From Sneathiella chinensis (GTDB lineage Bacteria > Pseudomonadota > Alphaproteobacteria > Sneathiellales > Sneathiellaceae), in assembly GCF_012720115.1 (NCBI RefSeq), contig NZ_VNWN01000004.1, positions 558,001-622,000 on the forward strand: a stretch of DNA of 64,000 nt, given 5' to 3'. Position numbers and translations under genes: made by a program. The notes beneath the pieces are model-generated. The model was given only the letters and a program-made list of their open reading frames with translations. It was not told where the DNA came from and made no database searches. Below, piece by piece: positions 19,155 to 27,906 of this stretch (its first letter is position 1; every line of letters begins with the position of its first letter).

Positions 19155-20856
19155 CGAGACGGGTGTACCCGTAGAGAAGCCGGTTATCCGGCGGGGCTAT
19201 GGCGGGTTGTTCAGTATCTGGCTTGTCCCGGTCATCGCCATTCTGGTTGCAGGCTGGCTGATATTCCAGAATATCAGCGAGAAGGGACCGGAAATCAGGA
19301 TTTTCCTGCCGAGTGCCAAGGGGATGGAGGCTGGCAAGACGCCGCTGAAATACCGGGATGTGGTCATTGGTGTACTGGACCGGATCGAGTTCCCGGATGA
19401 TGACAACGGGGTCAACCTGATCGTCGAGATCAACAGTTCAGCGGAAAAATACCTGACCGATACGGCCCGGTTCTGGGTTGTGGCCCCGGCCATCGGGTTC
19501 GAGGGGGTGTCCGGGTTGGAGACCCTGTTGTCCGGCGCCTATCTTGAAATCGACCCCGGTACGGGCGGTAAGGAAAAGCGTGATTTTGTCGGGCTGGAGA
19601 CCCCGCCGGTGATTACTTCGCGCACGGCTGGAACCGAATTTACCCTGCTGACGCCCCGGCTTGGGACGGTCAAGCGGGGAACCCCCATCCTGTACCGCGG
19701 GTTGGTGGTCGGGAAAATCCTGGGATACTCCCTGTCCGGCGACAAGCAGGCGGTGGAACTTTACGCTTTTGTCGAGAAACCGTTCGATGCACTGGTTCAT
19801 GAGGCGACCCTGTTCTGGAATGCGGGCGGGGTCAGTGTGACCCTGTCGCCTGCCGGGCTGGAGGTCGGGGCGGAGTCCCTGCAGGCGTTGATCGCCGGGG
19901 CCGTTGAATTTGAAACCCCGCCTTTCCTGACAGATACCTTCCGGGCGTCCGAGAACCACCAGTTCCAGCTTCATTCGAACCGAAGCGCCATGGAGAATGC
20001 CCGCTTTACCGAACGGGTCTCCTATATTCTTTACTTTGACGGATCGGTGAGCGGCCTGTCCGTTGGGGCTGATGTTGAATTCAAGGGCATGAAGGTCGGG
20101 ACGGTCAAGGACATCAAGTTGCAGATTAACCCGGACACGGGGCAGTATTTCCTGCCTGTCGTGATTGAGATCGAACCACAGCGGGTGCAAATCGCGGGAG
20201 AAGAGACCCGGATTGATTCCGTGGTCGAGGCCGGACAGAGACGGGCCCGGATCATTTCCGCCCTGATCGAGAAGGGGCTGAAGGCGCGCCTGAAAACCGC
20301 CAATTTCCTGACAGGGCAGCTTATTGTCGATCTGGACCTGCTGCCGGAAAGACCCGCCCAGTATGTGGCGGAACAATCCGATATGCAGGAAATCCCAACC
20401 GTTCCCGCCGGGATGGATGAAATCACCACATCCCTGGCCCGACTGGTCGAGAAAATCGAGCGTTTGCCGGTGGAAAGGGTATCGAAGGCCGTGCTGAATA
20501 CGGCGGAAGGGTTGGAGCGGATCGTCAATTCGCCGGACTTTGCCGGATCGGTCACGGAAATCCGGGAAACAGCCCGCTCCGTTCGCCGGCTTGTAGATAA
20601 TATCGACCGGGAAACCCTGCCGGCCATTGGCGGCGCGTTCGAGGATACCCGAAAGGCGTTGCAACGGGCCGATCAAACCCTGCAAAGTGCCGAACAGTTA
20701 TTTGACAACACGAACGGGATGCTGGCGGACGGATCGCCTTTGAAATATGACCTCACCGTCATGATGCGGGAATTGGCCGCCGCCAGCCGGGCGGTGCGTA
20801 ATTTGGCCGATTTTCTAGAACGGAACCCCAGTTCCCTGTTGGGAGGAAAGAAGTAG
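19147..20856 (+). CDS. pqiB: MCE-domain lipid transport protein PqiB
   Basis: MlaD/MCE-family protein of 569 residues that bridges inner and outer membranes. A single N-terminal transmembrane segment, LFSIWLVPVIAILVAGWLIF, is followed by three MCE repeats. Their starts are recognisable at GPEIRIFLPSAKGMEAGKT, TLLTPRLGTVKRGTPILYRG and LYFDGSVSGLSVGADVEFKG. The C-terminal third is helical (LARLVEKIERLPVERVSKAV) and should build the needle of the tunnel. It lies in the pqiA-pqiA-pqiB-pqiC operon, and three MCE domains match PqiB rather than seven-domain LetB. Confidence 0.92.
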   Translation: MSDETGVPVEKPVIRRGYGGLFSIWLVPVIAILVAGWLIFQNISEKGPEIRIFLPSAKGMEAGKTPLKYRDVVIGVLDRIEFPDDDNGVNLIVEINSSAEKYLTDTARFWVVAPAIGFEGVSGLETLLSGAYLEIDPGTGGKEKRDFVGLETPPVITSRTAGTEFTLLTPRLGTVKRGTPILYRGLVVGKILGYSLSGDKQAVELYAFVEKPFDALVHEATLFWNAGGVSVTLSPAGLEVGAESLQALIAGAVEFETPPFLTDTFRASENHQFQLHSNRSAMENARFTERVSYILYFDGSVSGLSVGADVEFKGMKVGTVKDIKLQINPDTGQYFLPVVIEIEPQRVQIAGEETRIDSVVEAGQRRARIISALIEKGLKARLKTANFLTGQLIVDLDLLPERPAQYVAEQSDMQEIPTVPAGMDEITTSLARLVEKIERLPVERVSKAVLNTAEGLERIVNSPDFAGSVTEIRETARSVRRLVDNIDRETLPAIGGAFEDTRKALQRADQTLQSAEQLFDNTNGMLADGSPLKYDLTVMMRELAAASRAVRNLADFLERNPSSLLGGKK

Positions 20857-20857
20857 G

Positions 20858-21508
20858 ATGAACAGTCAAGCGCGTATCCATGGTATCAGGGCGGTGAAGA
20901 AAGTTTCTCTTGTGGCCCTGACCTCCCTTGTGCTGGCAGGCTGCAGTGTTATTGGTCAGTCCGAACCGACGCGGTTTTATACCCTGACACAAGCCCTGTC
21001 CCCGGCCGAGGGGACCGAGCGATATGACATTCCGGCCCCGGTCTATGTGGGGATCGGCCCGGTCGAGATTCCGGGATATGCAGATCGGCCCCAGATTGTG
21101 ACCGAGGGGGAGGCCGCTGTCCTGAAAGTTGCTGATTTTCATCATTGGGCGGAACCGGTTGCCGAGAATATTGAACGGTTGCTGGTGGCGAATATCGCGG
21201 CCTTGACCCGCTCCCGTCAGGTCTTTCCCTATCCGGCCCGCTTCAACCCGGACAGCAAAAGCCTGCAAGCCTCGGTCGAGATCACGGAAATGACCCAGCA
21301 GGCAAATGGGGCGGTCATCCTGACCGCCAGTTGGAATGTGAAACGAACCCTGTCCAATACGCTGTTGGTGCGGGAGAGCGGCGCCTATCAGGGCACGGCC
21401 CCGGCCGGGGACTATGCGGCCTATGCCCAGACCCTCGGGACCCTGATCGGTTCCCTGTCCCGGGACATGGCACGATCAATTGCATCAGCGGCGGAAATGG
21501 GAACCTGA
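20858..21508 (+). CDS. pqiC: PqiC-like outer-membrane lipoprotein
   Basis: ABC-type transport auxiliary lipoprotein (PqiC/YmbA family) of 216 residues. The signal peptide ends in a lipobox, LVLAGC, with lipidated Cys29. The mature domain starts with the family motif PTRFYTLTQAL, continues with YVGIGPVEIPGYADRPQIVT and ends with a SLSRDMARSI helix. In E. coli PqiC anchors the PqiB needle at the outer membrane. It begins one base after the pqiB stop, the last gene of the pqi operon; the sulfatase-family gene follows 22 bases later. Confidence 0.9.
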   Translation: MNSQARIHGIRAVKKVSLVALTSLVLAGCSVIGQSEPTRFYTLTQALSPAEGTERYDIPAPVYVGIGPVEIPGYADRPQIVTEGEAAVLKVADFHHWAEPVAENIERLLVANIAALTRSRQVFPYPARFNPDSKSLQASVEITEMTQQANGAVILTASWNVKRTLSNTLLVRESGAYQGTAPAGDYAAYAQTLGTLIGSLSRDMARSIASAAEMGT

Positions 21509-21530
21509 TTTTCGGTCTGCGGAGAATGGC

Positions 21531-23072
21531 ATGACAAATGTTCTGTTTATCACAATCGACCAGTGGCGGGCCGACTGGCTGGCGGCCAATGGCCATGACC
21601 ATGTGGAAACCCCGGCACTGGATGCGCTTGCCGCGGATGGGGTCCTGTTCCGGCAGCATTATTCCTGTTCTGCACCGTGCGGCCCGTCGCGGGCCACCTT
21701 GCATACGGGGATGTATCCCAGCAATCACCGGTCGGTCAGAAACGGAACGCCGCTGGATGGCTCCCTGACCAATATCGCCCTCGAAGCCCGAAAGGCCGGG
21801 TTCGAACCCACCCTGTTCGGATATACCGATACCACGGCCGACCCCACGGGACGGGACCTGAAGGACCCTGATCTTGCAACCTATGAAGGGGTGCTGCCGG
21901 GGTTCAAGGTTGGCGTCAGCCTGCCGGAGCATAGCGCCCCCTGGCTCGCCTATCTGAAGGGAAAAGGCTATTCGGTGCGGAAACCCGGTTTTGATATCTA
22001 CCACCCGGATCCGGATTTTGACCTGCCGAAGGGACGGCATGAAACCTTTGCCCCGTCCCGCATCCGGGCAGAAGACAGTGAAACGGCATGGCTGACAAAT
22101 CAGGTGATGGATCATATTGACGGCTTGTATGGCAAGCCGTTCTTTTATCATCTGTCCTACCTACGGCCGCATCCACCCTTTATCGCGTCGCCGGAATATC
22201 ATGATCGCTATGCCCCCGGTGATATGAAGCCACCCATCGATTTCGGCGACCCCGATGCGGTGGCCGCCCGTCATCCCATGCTGGAATTTGCGCTGGCCCG
22301 CACCGGGCTGGAGCATTTCTACATGACCGGAAAGGGGCTTGCGCGGGATCTGGATGCGGACGGGATTGCCCAGATCCGGGCCATCTATTCCGCACTGGTA
22401 TCCGAGGTGGACCACCATGTGGGGCGGTTGGTCGAGCAGTTGAAGGACGCGGACCTTTATGACGATACCCTGATTGTGGTGACCTCCGATCATGGTGAGC
22501 AGCTTGGGGATCATCACCTGATGGGCAAGCTGGGGTTCCATGACCAGAGCTTCCATATCCCCCTGATCGTGAAACCCCCACGGGACAAGAACCTTGCCCG
22601 TGGGCGAACGGTTGACGCGTTCACGGAATCCGTCGATATCATGCCGACAATCCTTGATCTGATTGGCAGGGACGTGCCGTTGCAATGTGACGGGCATTCC
22701 CTTGGTGATTGGATTTCTGGAGAAACACCGGTTAAATGGAGAAGTGCGGTTCACTGGCTGTTTGATTTCCGCGATATCGAGCATCGGGAGCCGGAGACCC
22801 TGCTGGACCTGTCCCATGATGAATGCAGCCTTCTGGTCCTTCGCGATGACCGCTTCAAATATGTGCATTTTGCGGCCTTGCCGCCGCTTCTGTTCGATCT
22901 GGTGAATGATCCGGATGAATGCCACAATCTGGCAGAAGAGCCGGATTATCAGGCGGTTGTCCTGCTCTATGCGCAGAGGCTGCTGTCCTGGCGCATGTCC
23001 CACGAGTTTGGGGCGCTGGACAAGCATCTTGCAACGTCTGATGGTATGATCGTGGGGCGGAAATCGCGGTAA
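21531..23072 (+). CDS. Sulfatase-superfamily hydrolase, phosphonate monoester hydrolase-like
   Basis: Alkaline-phosphatase-superfamily enzyme of 513 residues. Metal ligands appear in FITIDQWRADW (Asp10) and in VVTSDHGEQLGDHH. The nucleophile motif is C-G-P-S-R with Cys50, the residue converted to formylglycine in sulfatases. Overall length, SLTNIALEARKAGF, YLRPHPPFIASPEYHDRY and the C-terminal FAALPPLLFDLVNDPDECHN closely follow the Rhizobium/Burkholderia phosphonate monoester hydrolase/phosphodiesterase group rather than typical arylsulfatases. Start at ATG 21531 with GGAG upstream; the frame stays open to 21480 but overlaps pqiC. Physiological substrate unknown: phosphodiester, phosphonate ester or sulfate ester. 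Confidence 0.82.
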   Translation: MTNVLFITIDQWRADWLAANGHDHVETPALDALAADGVLFRQHYSCSAPCGPSRATLHTGMYPSNHRSVRNGTPLDGSLTNIALEARKAGFEPTLFGYTDTTADPTGRDLKDPDLATYEGVLPGFKVGVSLPEHSAPWLAYLKGKGYSVRKPGFDIYHPDPDFDLPKGRHETFAPSRIRAEDSETAWLTNQVMDHIDGLYGKPFFYHLSYLRPHPPFIASPEYHDRYAPGDMKPPIDFGDPDAVAARHPMLEFALARTGLEHFYMTGKGLARDLDADGIAQIRAIYSALVSEVDHHVGRLVEQLKDADLYDDTLIVVTSDHGEQLGDHHLMGKLGFHDQSFHIPLIVKPPRDKNLARGRTVDAFTESVDIMPTILDLIGRDVPLQCDGHSLGDWISGETPVKWRSAVHWLFDFRDIEHREPETLLDLSHDECSLLVLRDDRFKYVHFAALPPLLFDLVNDPDECHNLAEEPDYQAVVLLYAQRLLSWRMSHEFGALDKHLATSDGMIVGRKSR

Positions 23073-23171
23073 AAGCCAGGGGCGCGTGTATTTTTCTTTT
23101 GGAATTAACGGAAAAATGGCTATCGTTTCCGCAACCAACAATCAAAAAACTCCAGTAAGGGGGGAGCGGGC

Positions 23172-23636
23172 ATGTCCATGACTATTTCCAAAGAAGATTT
23201 CCTGAACTCAAAAGGCGCTGTTTACGGACCGGGCGAATGGTTCAAGGTTGATCAGGGGCGCATCAATGCGTTTGCCGATGCAACCGATGATCACCAGTTC
23301 ATCCATGTTGACCCGGAAGCGGCCAAGGATACGCCGTTCGGCGGCACAATCGCCCACGGCTTTCTGACCCTGTCCCTGCTGGCCTATCTGGTGCCGAAGA
23401 TTACGCCGGTCCCGGAGAACAAGAAAATGGGGGTCAATTACGGCCTCAACAAACTTCGTTTCCTGCAACCGGTGGCGGAGGGCAGTGAAATTCGGATGAC
23501 AGCCAAGGTACTCGATGTTGCCGAGAAACGCCCCGGTCAGGTTCTGGTGAACACCGAAGTGACAGTCGAGATCAAGGGGCAGGAAACCCCGGCCCTGATC
23601 GCCGAGTGGCTCGGGATGACATTTTTTGAAGACTAA
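23172..23636 (+). CDS. MaoC-like (R)-enoyl-CoA hydratase
   Basis: Hot-dog-fold hydratase of 154 residues. The catalytic hydratase-2 motif is visible as DATDDHQFIHVDPEAAKDTP followed by FGGTIAHGFLTLSLLAYLVP, with the Asp and His of the active site. It probably hydrates trans-2-enoyl-CoA to (R)-3-hydroxyacyl-CoA. A GGGGGAGCGGG purine tract precedes the ATG. It lies 39 bases upstream of an SDR gene that matches the (3R)-hydroxyacyl-CoA dehydrogenase domain of peroxisomal multifunctional enzyme type 2. The two together resemble a split form of that enzyme. A TetR regulator follows. Confidence 0.87.
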   Translation: MSMTISKEDFLNSKGAVYGPGEWFKVDQGRINAFADATDDHQFIHVDPEAAKDTPFGGTIAHGFLTLSLLAYLVPKITPVPENKKMGVNYGLNKLRFLQPVAEGSEIRMTAKVLDVAEKRPGQVLVNTEVTVEIKGQETPALIAEWLGMTFFED

Positions 23637-23675
23637 AGACAGTCAAGATTTCAGTTAGAGGATTGAGGAGCAAGA

Positions 23676-24596
23676 ATGACGATCCGATTTGACGGGAAGG
23701 TGGCCATCGTCACCGGTGCCGGGAACGGCTTGGGGAAATGCCACGCCATCGCCCTTGCGGCACGGGGGGCAAAGGTTGTTGTCAACGATCTGGGCGGTGC
23801 CCGGGATGGTGTTGGCGCCTCTAGCGAGGCGGCCCGCGCCGTCGTTGCCGAAATTGAGGCCGCCGGCGGCGAAGCCATTGCCAACGGCGCTGACGTTACC
23901 AACTACGAGCAGGTCGAGGCCATGGTCAATGAGGCCCGCGAAAAATGGGGGCGCGTTGATATTCTGGTCAATAACGCCGGGGTTCTGCGGGATAAATCCT
24001 TCAGCAATGTGGAACTGGATGATTTTGGCTTTGTGCTGGATGTGCACCTGATGGGCGCCGTGAATTGCACCAAGGCGGTCTGGCCCCTGATGCGGGAGCA
24101 GAATTATGGCCGGGTTGTCATGACCACTTCTTCCAGTGGCCTTTACGGAAACTTTGGTCAGACCAACTATGGTGCGGCCAAGATGGGCGTGATCGGACTG
24201 ATGAATACGCTGGTTCTGGAAGGCGGCAAATACGGCATTCGGGTCAACGCCCTGTCCCCGTGTGCGGCTACCCGCATGACAGAAGACCTGATGCCGGAAA
24301 ACCTGCTGGGGCTTCTCAAGCCTGAAAGCGTGACCCCGGCCTTGCTGTATCTGGTATCCGAGGATGGCCCCAACCGGACCATCATTACGGCCGGTGCCGG
24401 AACCTTCGCCCGCTCCATCGTGTATGAAACCGGCGGGATGTGGCTGCCGGAAGAGGACCAGACACCGGAGAAGATCGCGGAACATTGGGACGCCATTTCC
24501 GATCCGTCGACCCAGAAGGAATATACAAGCGGTAACGACCAGACCCAGAACATGCTGACCAAGGCAGCAGAAGGACTGGGCATCAAGTTGCAGTAA
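23676..24596 (+). CDS. SDR-family (3R)-hydroxyacyl-CoA dehydrogenase-like protein
   Basis: Short-chain dehydrogenase of 306 residues, longer than the usual 250 because of a C-terminal extension. It has the cofactor motif VTGAGNGLGKCHAIALAARG, the NNAG motif in ILVNNAGVLRDKSF, and catalytic Ser-Tyr-Lys in MTTSSSGLYGNFGQTNYGAAK. KVVVNDLGGARDGVGAS after the first beta-alpha unit and the extended C-terminus are characteristic of the dehydrogenase domain of multifunctional enzyme type 2 (HSD17B4-like). NAD is probably preferred, given the Asp in VVNDLGG. It is likely co-transcribed with the MaoC hydratase for side- or branched-chain acyl-CoA oxidation. Confidence 0.88.
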   Translation: MTIRFDGKVAIVTGAGNGLGKCHAIALAARGAKVVVNDLGGARDGVGASSEAARAVVAEIEAAGGEAIANGADVTNYEQVEAMVNEAREKWGRVDILVNNAGVLRDKSFSNVELDDFGFVLDVHLMGAVNCTKAVWPLMREQNYGRVVMTTSSSGLYGNFGQTNYGAAKMGVIGLMNTLVLEGGKYGIRVNALSPCAATRMTEDLMPENLLGLLKPESVTPALLYLVSEDGPNRTIITAGAGTFARSIVYETGGMWLPEEDQTPEKIAEHWDAISDPSTQKEYTSGNDQTQNMLTKAAEGLGIKLQ

Positions 24597-24611
24597 CCGC
24601 CGCATGACCGG

Positions 24612-24645
24612 AAAAAGCCGCCGATATTTTCGGCGGCTTTTTTTT
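24612..24645 (+). terminator. Intrinsic terminator after SDR gene
   Basis: Perfect 13-bp stem AAAAAGCCGCCGA / TCGGCGGCTTTTT with a 5-base loop and a continuous T run. It ends the MaoC-SDR transcript 16 bases after the stop codon. Confidence 0.93.
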
Positions 24646-24773
24646 GTGGTCAGCGGGTGCCTGAAAGCGGGCAGGCGGGGTTCATGTTTTCGTTATGTAG
24701 AAAAGTATAAAATACGACTTGTTATCAATCCGCCTGATTGACTAGAATTCGCGAGCACAGGTTGGGAGGCGAT

Positions 24774-25403
24774 GTGACAAGAACAGCGGGATCAAGCGGC
24801 GAGAAAACCCTGAAGGCATTGCGGGAGGCAGGCTTGCAGCGGCTCTATCGGCAGGGATTTGCCGGTATGACCCTGCGCCAGCTTGCGGGGGATGTGGGGA
24901 TACAGGCGGGGTCGCTCTATAACTATTTCCAGAATAAGCAGCATTTCCTGTTTGAGCTTCTGGAAAAGGTCATGACTGACCTGACGGATGAAATGGATGC
25001 AAGGTTGCAGGGGGTCGAGACACCGGAGCAGGCGCTGCTGGCCTTTATTGAGTGCCACGTCTCCTTTCACTCCTCCCGCAACAAGGAAGTGATTGTCAGT
25101 ACGATGGAACTGCGCAGCCTGACACCGGAAAACTATACGGTGATTGTCCTGATGCGCGATCAATATGAAGGGCGGCTTCGGGATATTCTGGAATGGGGAA
25201 ATCGCACCGGGTGCTGGTTGGTCCCGGATTCCCGGGTGGCGACCAAGATCATATTGGGGATGATGACAAGTGTGGGGAGTTGGTATCGCCCCGGAGGCCG
25301 GTATCGGATTTCCGATCTTGTCCTGATTTACCAGAAAATGGTGGAAAACCAGCTTCGCCTTGGCGGAGGCCCGAAGGATGCGAGCCCGAAGCTCGCATCC
25401 TGA
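24774..25403 (+). CDS. TetR/AcrR-family transcriptional regulator
   Basis: Predicted repressor of 209 residues. The N-terminal helix-turn-helix is clear: QRLYRQGFAGMTLRQLAGDV then GIQAGSLYNYFQNKQHFLFE. The C-terminal ligand-binding part is helical (FIECHVSFHSSRNKEVIVST), of the type found near acyl-CoA metabolism genes. I use the GTG at 24774, which has GGGAGG five bases upstream; a TTG at 24738 lies in frame further up without such a site. It is on the same strand as the MaoC and SDR genes but beyond their terminator, and may control them (inference). Confidence 0.85.
   Translation: MTRTAGSSGEKTLKALREAGLQRLYRQGFAGMTLRQLAGDVGIQAGSLYNYFQNKQHFLFELLEKVMTDLTDEMDARLQGVETPEQALLAFIECHVSFHSSRNKEVIVSTMELRSLTPENYTVIVLMRDQYEGRLRDILEWGNRTGCWLVPDSRVATKIILGMMTSVGSWYRPGGRYRISDLVLIYQKMVENQLRLGGGPKDASPKLAS
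25375..25401. terminator. Hairpin at the convergent tetR/hutU junction
   Basis: Perfect 11-bp inverted repeat AGGATGCGAGC / GCTCGCATCCT with a 5-base loop, embedded in the last codons of the TetR gene. There is no T tract, so termination would need help from Rho or act as an mRNA end-stabiliser. Confidence 0.5.
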
Positions 25404-25417
25404 TCAGGGGACCTGAT

Positions 25418-27085
25418 TTAGTCGATGGACGGCAGGTTAAGGCCGTTTTCGCGGGCGCATTCCTTGGCGATTTCATAGCCTGCATCCGCATGACGCATGA
25501 CACCGGTTGCCGGGTCATTGAACAGAACCCGTTCAAGGCGGGCATCCGCTTCTTTTGAACCATCACAGACGATGACCATACCGGAATGCTGCGAGAAGCC
25601 CATCCCGACGCCGCCGCCGTGATGCAGGCTGACCCATGTGGCACCGCTGGCGGTGTTCAGCAGGGCGTTCAGCAGCGGCCAGTCGGACACGGTGTCGGAA
25701 CCGTCCATCATGGCTTCGGTTTCCCGGTTCGGGCTGGCAACAGAACCGGAGTCCAGATGGTCGCGGCCAATAACGATCGGGGCTTTCAGTTCGCCGTTCC
25801 GCACCATTTCGTTGAAGGCAAGGCCAAGGCGGTGACGCTGGCCAAGACCGACCCAGCAAATCCGGGCGGGAAGGCCCTGGAAGTGGATTTTCTCGCGGGC
25901 CATGTCCAGCCAGTTGTGAAGGTGCGGATCATCGGGGATCAGTTCCTTGACCTTGGCGTCTGTCTTGTAGATGTCTTCCGGGTCGCCGGACAGGGCCGCC
26001 CAGCGGAACGGACCGATGCCCCGGCAGAACAGCGGACGGATATAGGCCGGCACAAAGCCCGGGAAGTCAAACGCGTTCTCGACGCCTTCTTCAAGGGCCA
26101 TCTGGCGGATGTTGTTGCCATAATCCACGGTGGGAATGCCGCGTTCCTGGAATTCCAGCATGGCGCGAACCTGAACGGCCATGGATTTACGGGCAGCAAT
26201 CTCGACCTCTTTCGGGGCGGATTCCCGCTTGTCCTGCCATTCGGCCAGTGTCCAGCCTTGCGGCAGGTAACCGTTGACCGGGTCATGGGCGGAAGTCTGG
26301 TCTGTGACAATATCCGGCAGTTCGCCGCGTTCCAGAATGGCCGGGAAGACATCGGCGGCGTTGCCCAGCAGGCCGACGGAAATGGCTTCACCGCGCTGGG
26401 TGGCTTCGCGGATCATGTTCAGGGCGTCGTCCAGTGTATCCGCACGCTTGTCCAGATAGCCGGAACGCAGGCGGAAATCGATGCGGCTCGGCTGGCATTC
26501 AACGGCCAGCATGGAAGCACCGGCCATTGTCGCAGCAAGCGGCTGGGCGCCGCCCATGCCACCAAGGCCACCGGTCAGGATCCACTTGCCGGTCAGGTCG
26601 CCGTTATAATGCTGGCGGCCTGCCTCGACGAAGGTTTCATAGGTGCCCTGTACAATGCCCTGACTACCGATGTAAATCCAGGAACCGGCGGTCATCTGGC
26701 CGTACATCATCAGGCCCTTGCGGTCCAGTTCGTTGAAATGGTCCCAGTTGGCCCAGTGGGGCACGATGTTGGAGTTGGCAATCAGAACCCGCGGGGCGTT
26801 TTTGTGGGTCTTAAAAACACCAACCGGCTTGCCGGACTGAACCAGCAGGGTTTCGTCTGTTTCCAGCTCCTGCAAGCTTTTGACAATGCGATCATAGGCT
26901 TCCCAGTTGCGGGCGGCGCGACCGATGCCGCCATACACAACCAGTTCATGCGGGTGTTCGGCAACCTCGGCGTCAAGGTTGTTCATCAGCATCCGAAGGG
27001 GGGCTTCGGTCATCCAGCTTTTACAGCTGAGGTCCGTCCCGGTGGGGGACTTGATGATGCGACTGTTATCAATACGGTTCGTCAT
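25418..27085 (-). CDS. hutU: Urocanate hydratase
   Basis: Converts urocanate to 4-imidazolone-5-propionate, the second step of histidine degradation, using tightly bound NAD. The 555-residue product has the invariant pattern of Hut[37 protein letters not shown], the glycine-rich [20 protein letters not shown], and [13 protein letters not shown]. The C-terminal [20 protein letters not shown] is also characteristic. It is the last gene of hutI-hutH-hutG-hutU, 12 bases after hutG. Confidence 0.98.
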   Translation of the reverse strand: MTNRIDNSRIIKSPTGTDLSCKSWMTEAPLRMLMNNLDAEVAEHPHELVVYGGIGRAARNWEAYDRIVKSLQELETDETLLVQSGKPVGVFKTHKNAPRVLIANSNIVPHWANWDHFNELDRKGLMMYGQMTAGSWIYIGSQGIVQGTYETFVEAGRQHYNGDLTGKWILTGGLGGMGGAQPLAATMAGASMLAVECQPSRIDFRLRSGYLDKRADTLDDALNMIREATQRGEAISVGLLGNAADVFPAILERGELPDIVTDQTSAHDPVNGYLPQGWTLAEWQDKRESAPKEVEIAARKSMAVQVRAMLEFQERGIPTVDYGNNIRQMALEEGVENAFDFPGFVPAYIRPLFCRGIGPFRWAALSGDPEDIYKTDAKVKELIPDDPHLHNWLDMAREKIHFQGLPARICWVGLGQRHRLGLAFNEMVRNGELKAPIVIGRDHLDSGSVASPNRETEAMMDGSDTVSDWPLLNALLNTASGATWVSLHHGGGVGMGFSQHSGMVIVCDGSKEADARLERVLFNDPATGVMRHADAGYEIAKECARENGLNLPSID

Positions 27086-27097
27086 TACTTTTCCTTC

Positions 27098-27904
27098 CTA
27101 CGATCCATAGGTATTTCGGCCCCACGCGATCATGGTCTCGAGCAGGGTTTTCAGGTGCGGTTTGAGGGATGAAGCCTTGTCTTCCCGCCAGTCAAAGGGG
27201 TGAACCTCTTCCATATAGGCGGTCTGGGCGATTTCCATTTGAACGGCGTGGACGTTATCGGCTGGCGTGCCGTAGTGGCGGGTGATGAACCCACCCTTGA
27301 AGCGGCCATTGATCACGTAGCTGTAGTCACCGTTTGCCAGTGTCTGGTCCAGACACTGTGTCAGTTCCGGTGCGGCGCTGGAGCCGCCGCCTGTCCCAAG
27401 GTTGAGCATGGGAAGGGCCCCCTCGAAAAAGCGGGGGACAACGGAACGGATGGAGTGGCAATCATAAACCAGGGCGTAGCCGTGCTGCGCCTTGACGCGG
27501 GCAATCTGGGCGGCAAGGGCGTCGTGATAGGGCTGCCAATAGGTCTGTTTGCGATCTTCTATTTCGGCGGCATCCGGCTCTTGTCCGTCCTGGTACAGGG
27601 GGCTGCCGTCGAACAGGGTGGTGGTGCAAAGCTCGGTAACGCTCTGTCCCGGATAGAGGGAGACCCCGCCGGGGTCCCGGTTCAGGTCAATGACATAGCG
27701 GGAATAGTGGGTCTGGACCACGGTGGCGGACAGGTCTCGCGCCATGTCTGCATACAGGTCAGGGATGTGCCAGTCCGTATCGGGAAGCTGAAGCGCGGCC
27801 TCTGTCAGGCGGTCCTCCATCCCCGGTGCCAGTTGGGTGCCGGGGTGGGGCTGGCTCAAGATCAGGGGGGACGTTCCCTCGCTGACGGTGTAAATGTGAC
27901 TCAT
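27098..27904 (-). CDS. hutG: N-formylglutamate deformylase
   Basis: Hydrolyses N-formylglutamate to glutamate and formate, the last step of the formylglutamate branch. The 268-residue sequence carries the FGase pattern LILSQPHPGTQLAPGMEDRL, VIDLNRDPGGVSLYP, the probable zinc His in LVYDCHSIRSVVPRFFEG, and GGFITRHYGTPADNVHAVQM. It lies between hutH and hutU, two bases after the hutH stop. Its presence with hutF fixes the five-step pathway via formiminoglutamate deimination instead of direct hydrolysis by an arginase-like HutG. Confidence 0.94.
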   Translation of the reverse strand: MSHIYTVSEGTSPLILSQPHPGTQLAPGMEDRLTEAALQLPDTDWHIPDLYADMARDLSATVVQTHYSRYVIDLNRDPGGVSLYPGQSVTELCTTTLFDGSPLYQDGQEPDAAEIEDRKQTYWQPYHDALAAQIARVKAQHGYALVYDCHSIRSVVPRFFEGALPMLNLGTGGGSSAAPELTQCLDQTLANGDYSYVINGRFKGGFITRHYGTPADNVHAVQMEIAQTAYMEEVHPFDWREDKASSLKPHLKTLLETMIAWGRNTYGS

Positions 27905-27906
27905 TT

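Noticed and set aside
21798-21812. GGTTCGAACCC, like a tRNA T-arm
   Set aside because: It lies inside the sulfatase-family coding frame and no acceptor or anticodon stems surround it.
25586-27172. Plus-strand open frame of 528 codons opposite hutU
   Set aside because: Antisense shadow of hutU, which is unmistakable on the other strand; no family resemblance in its product.
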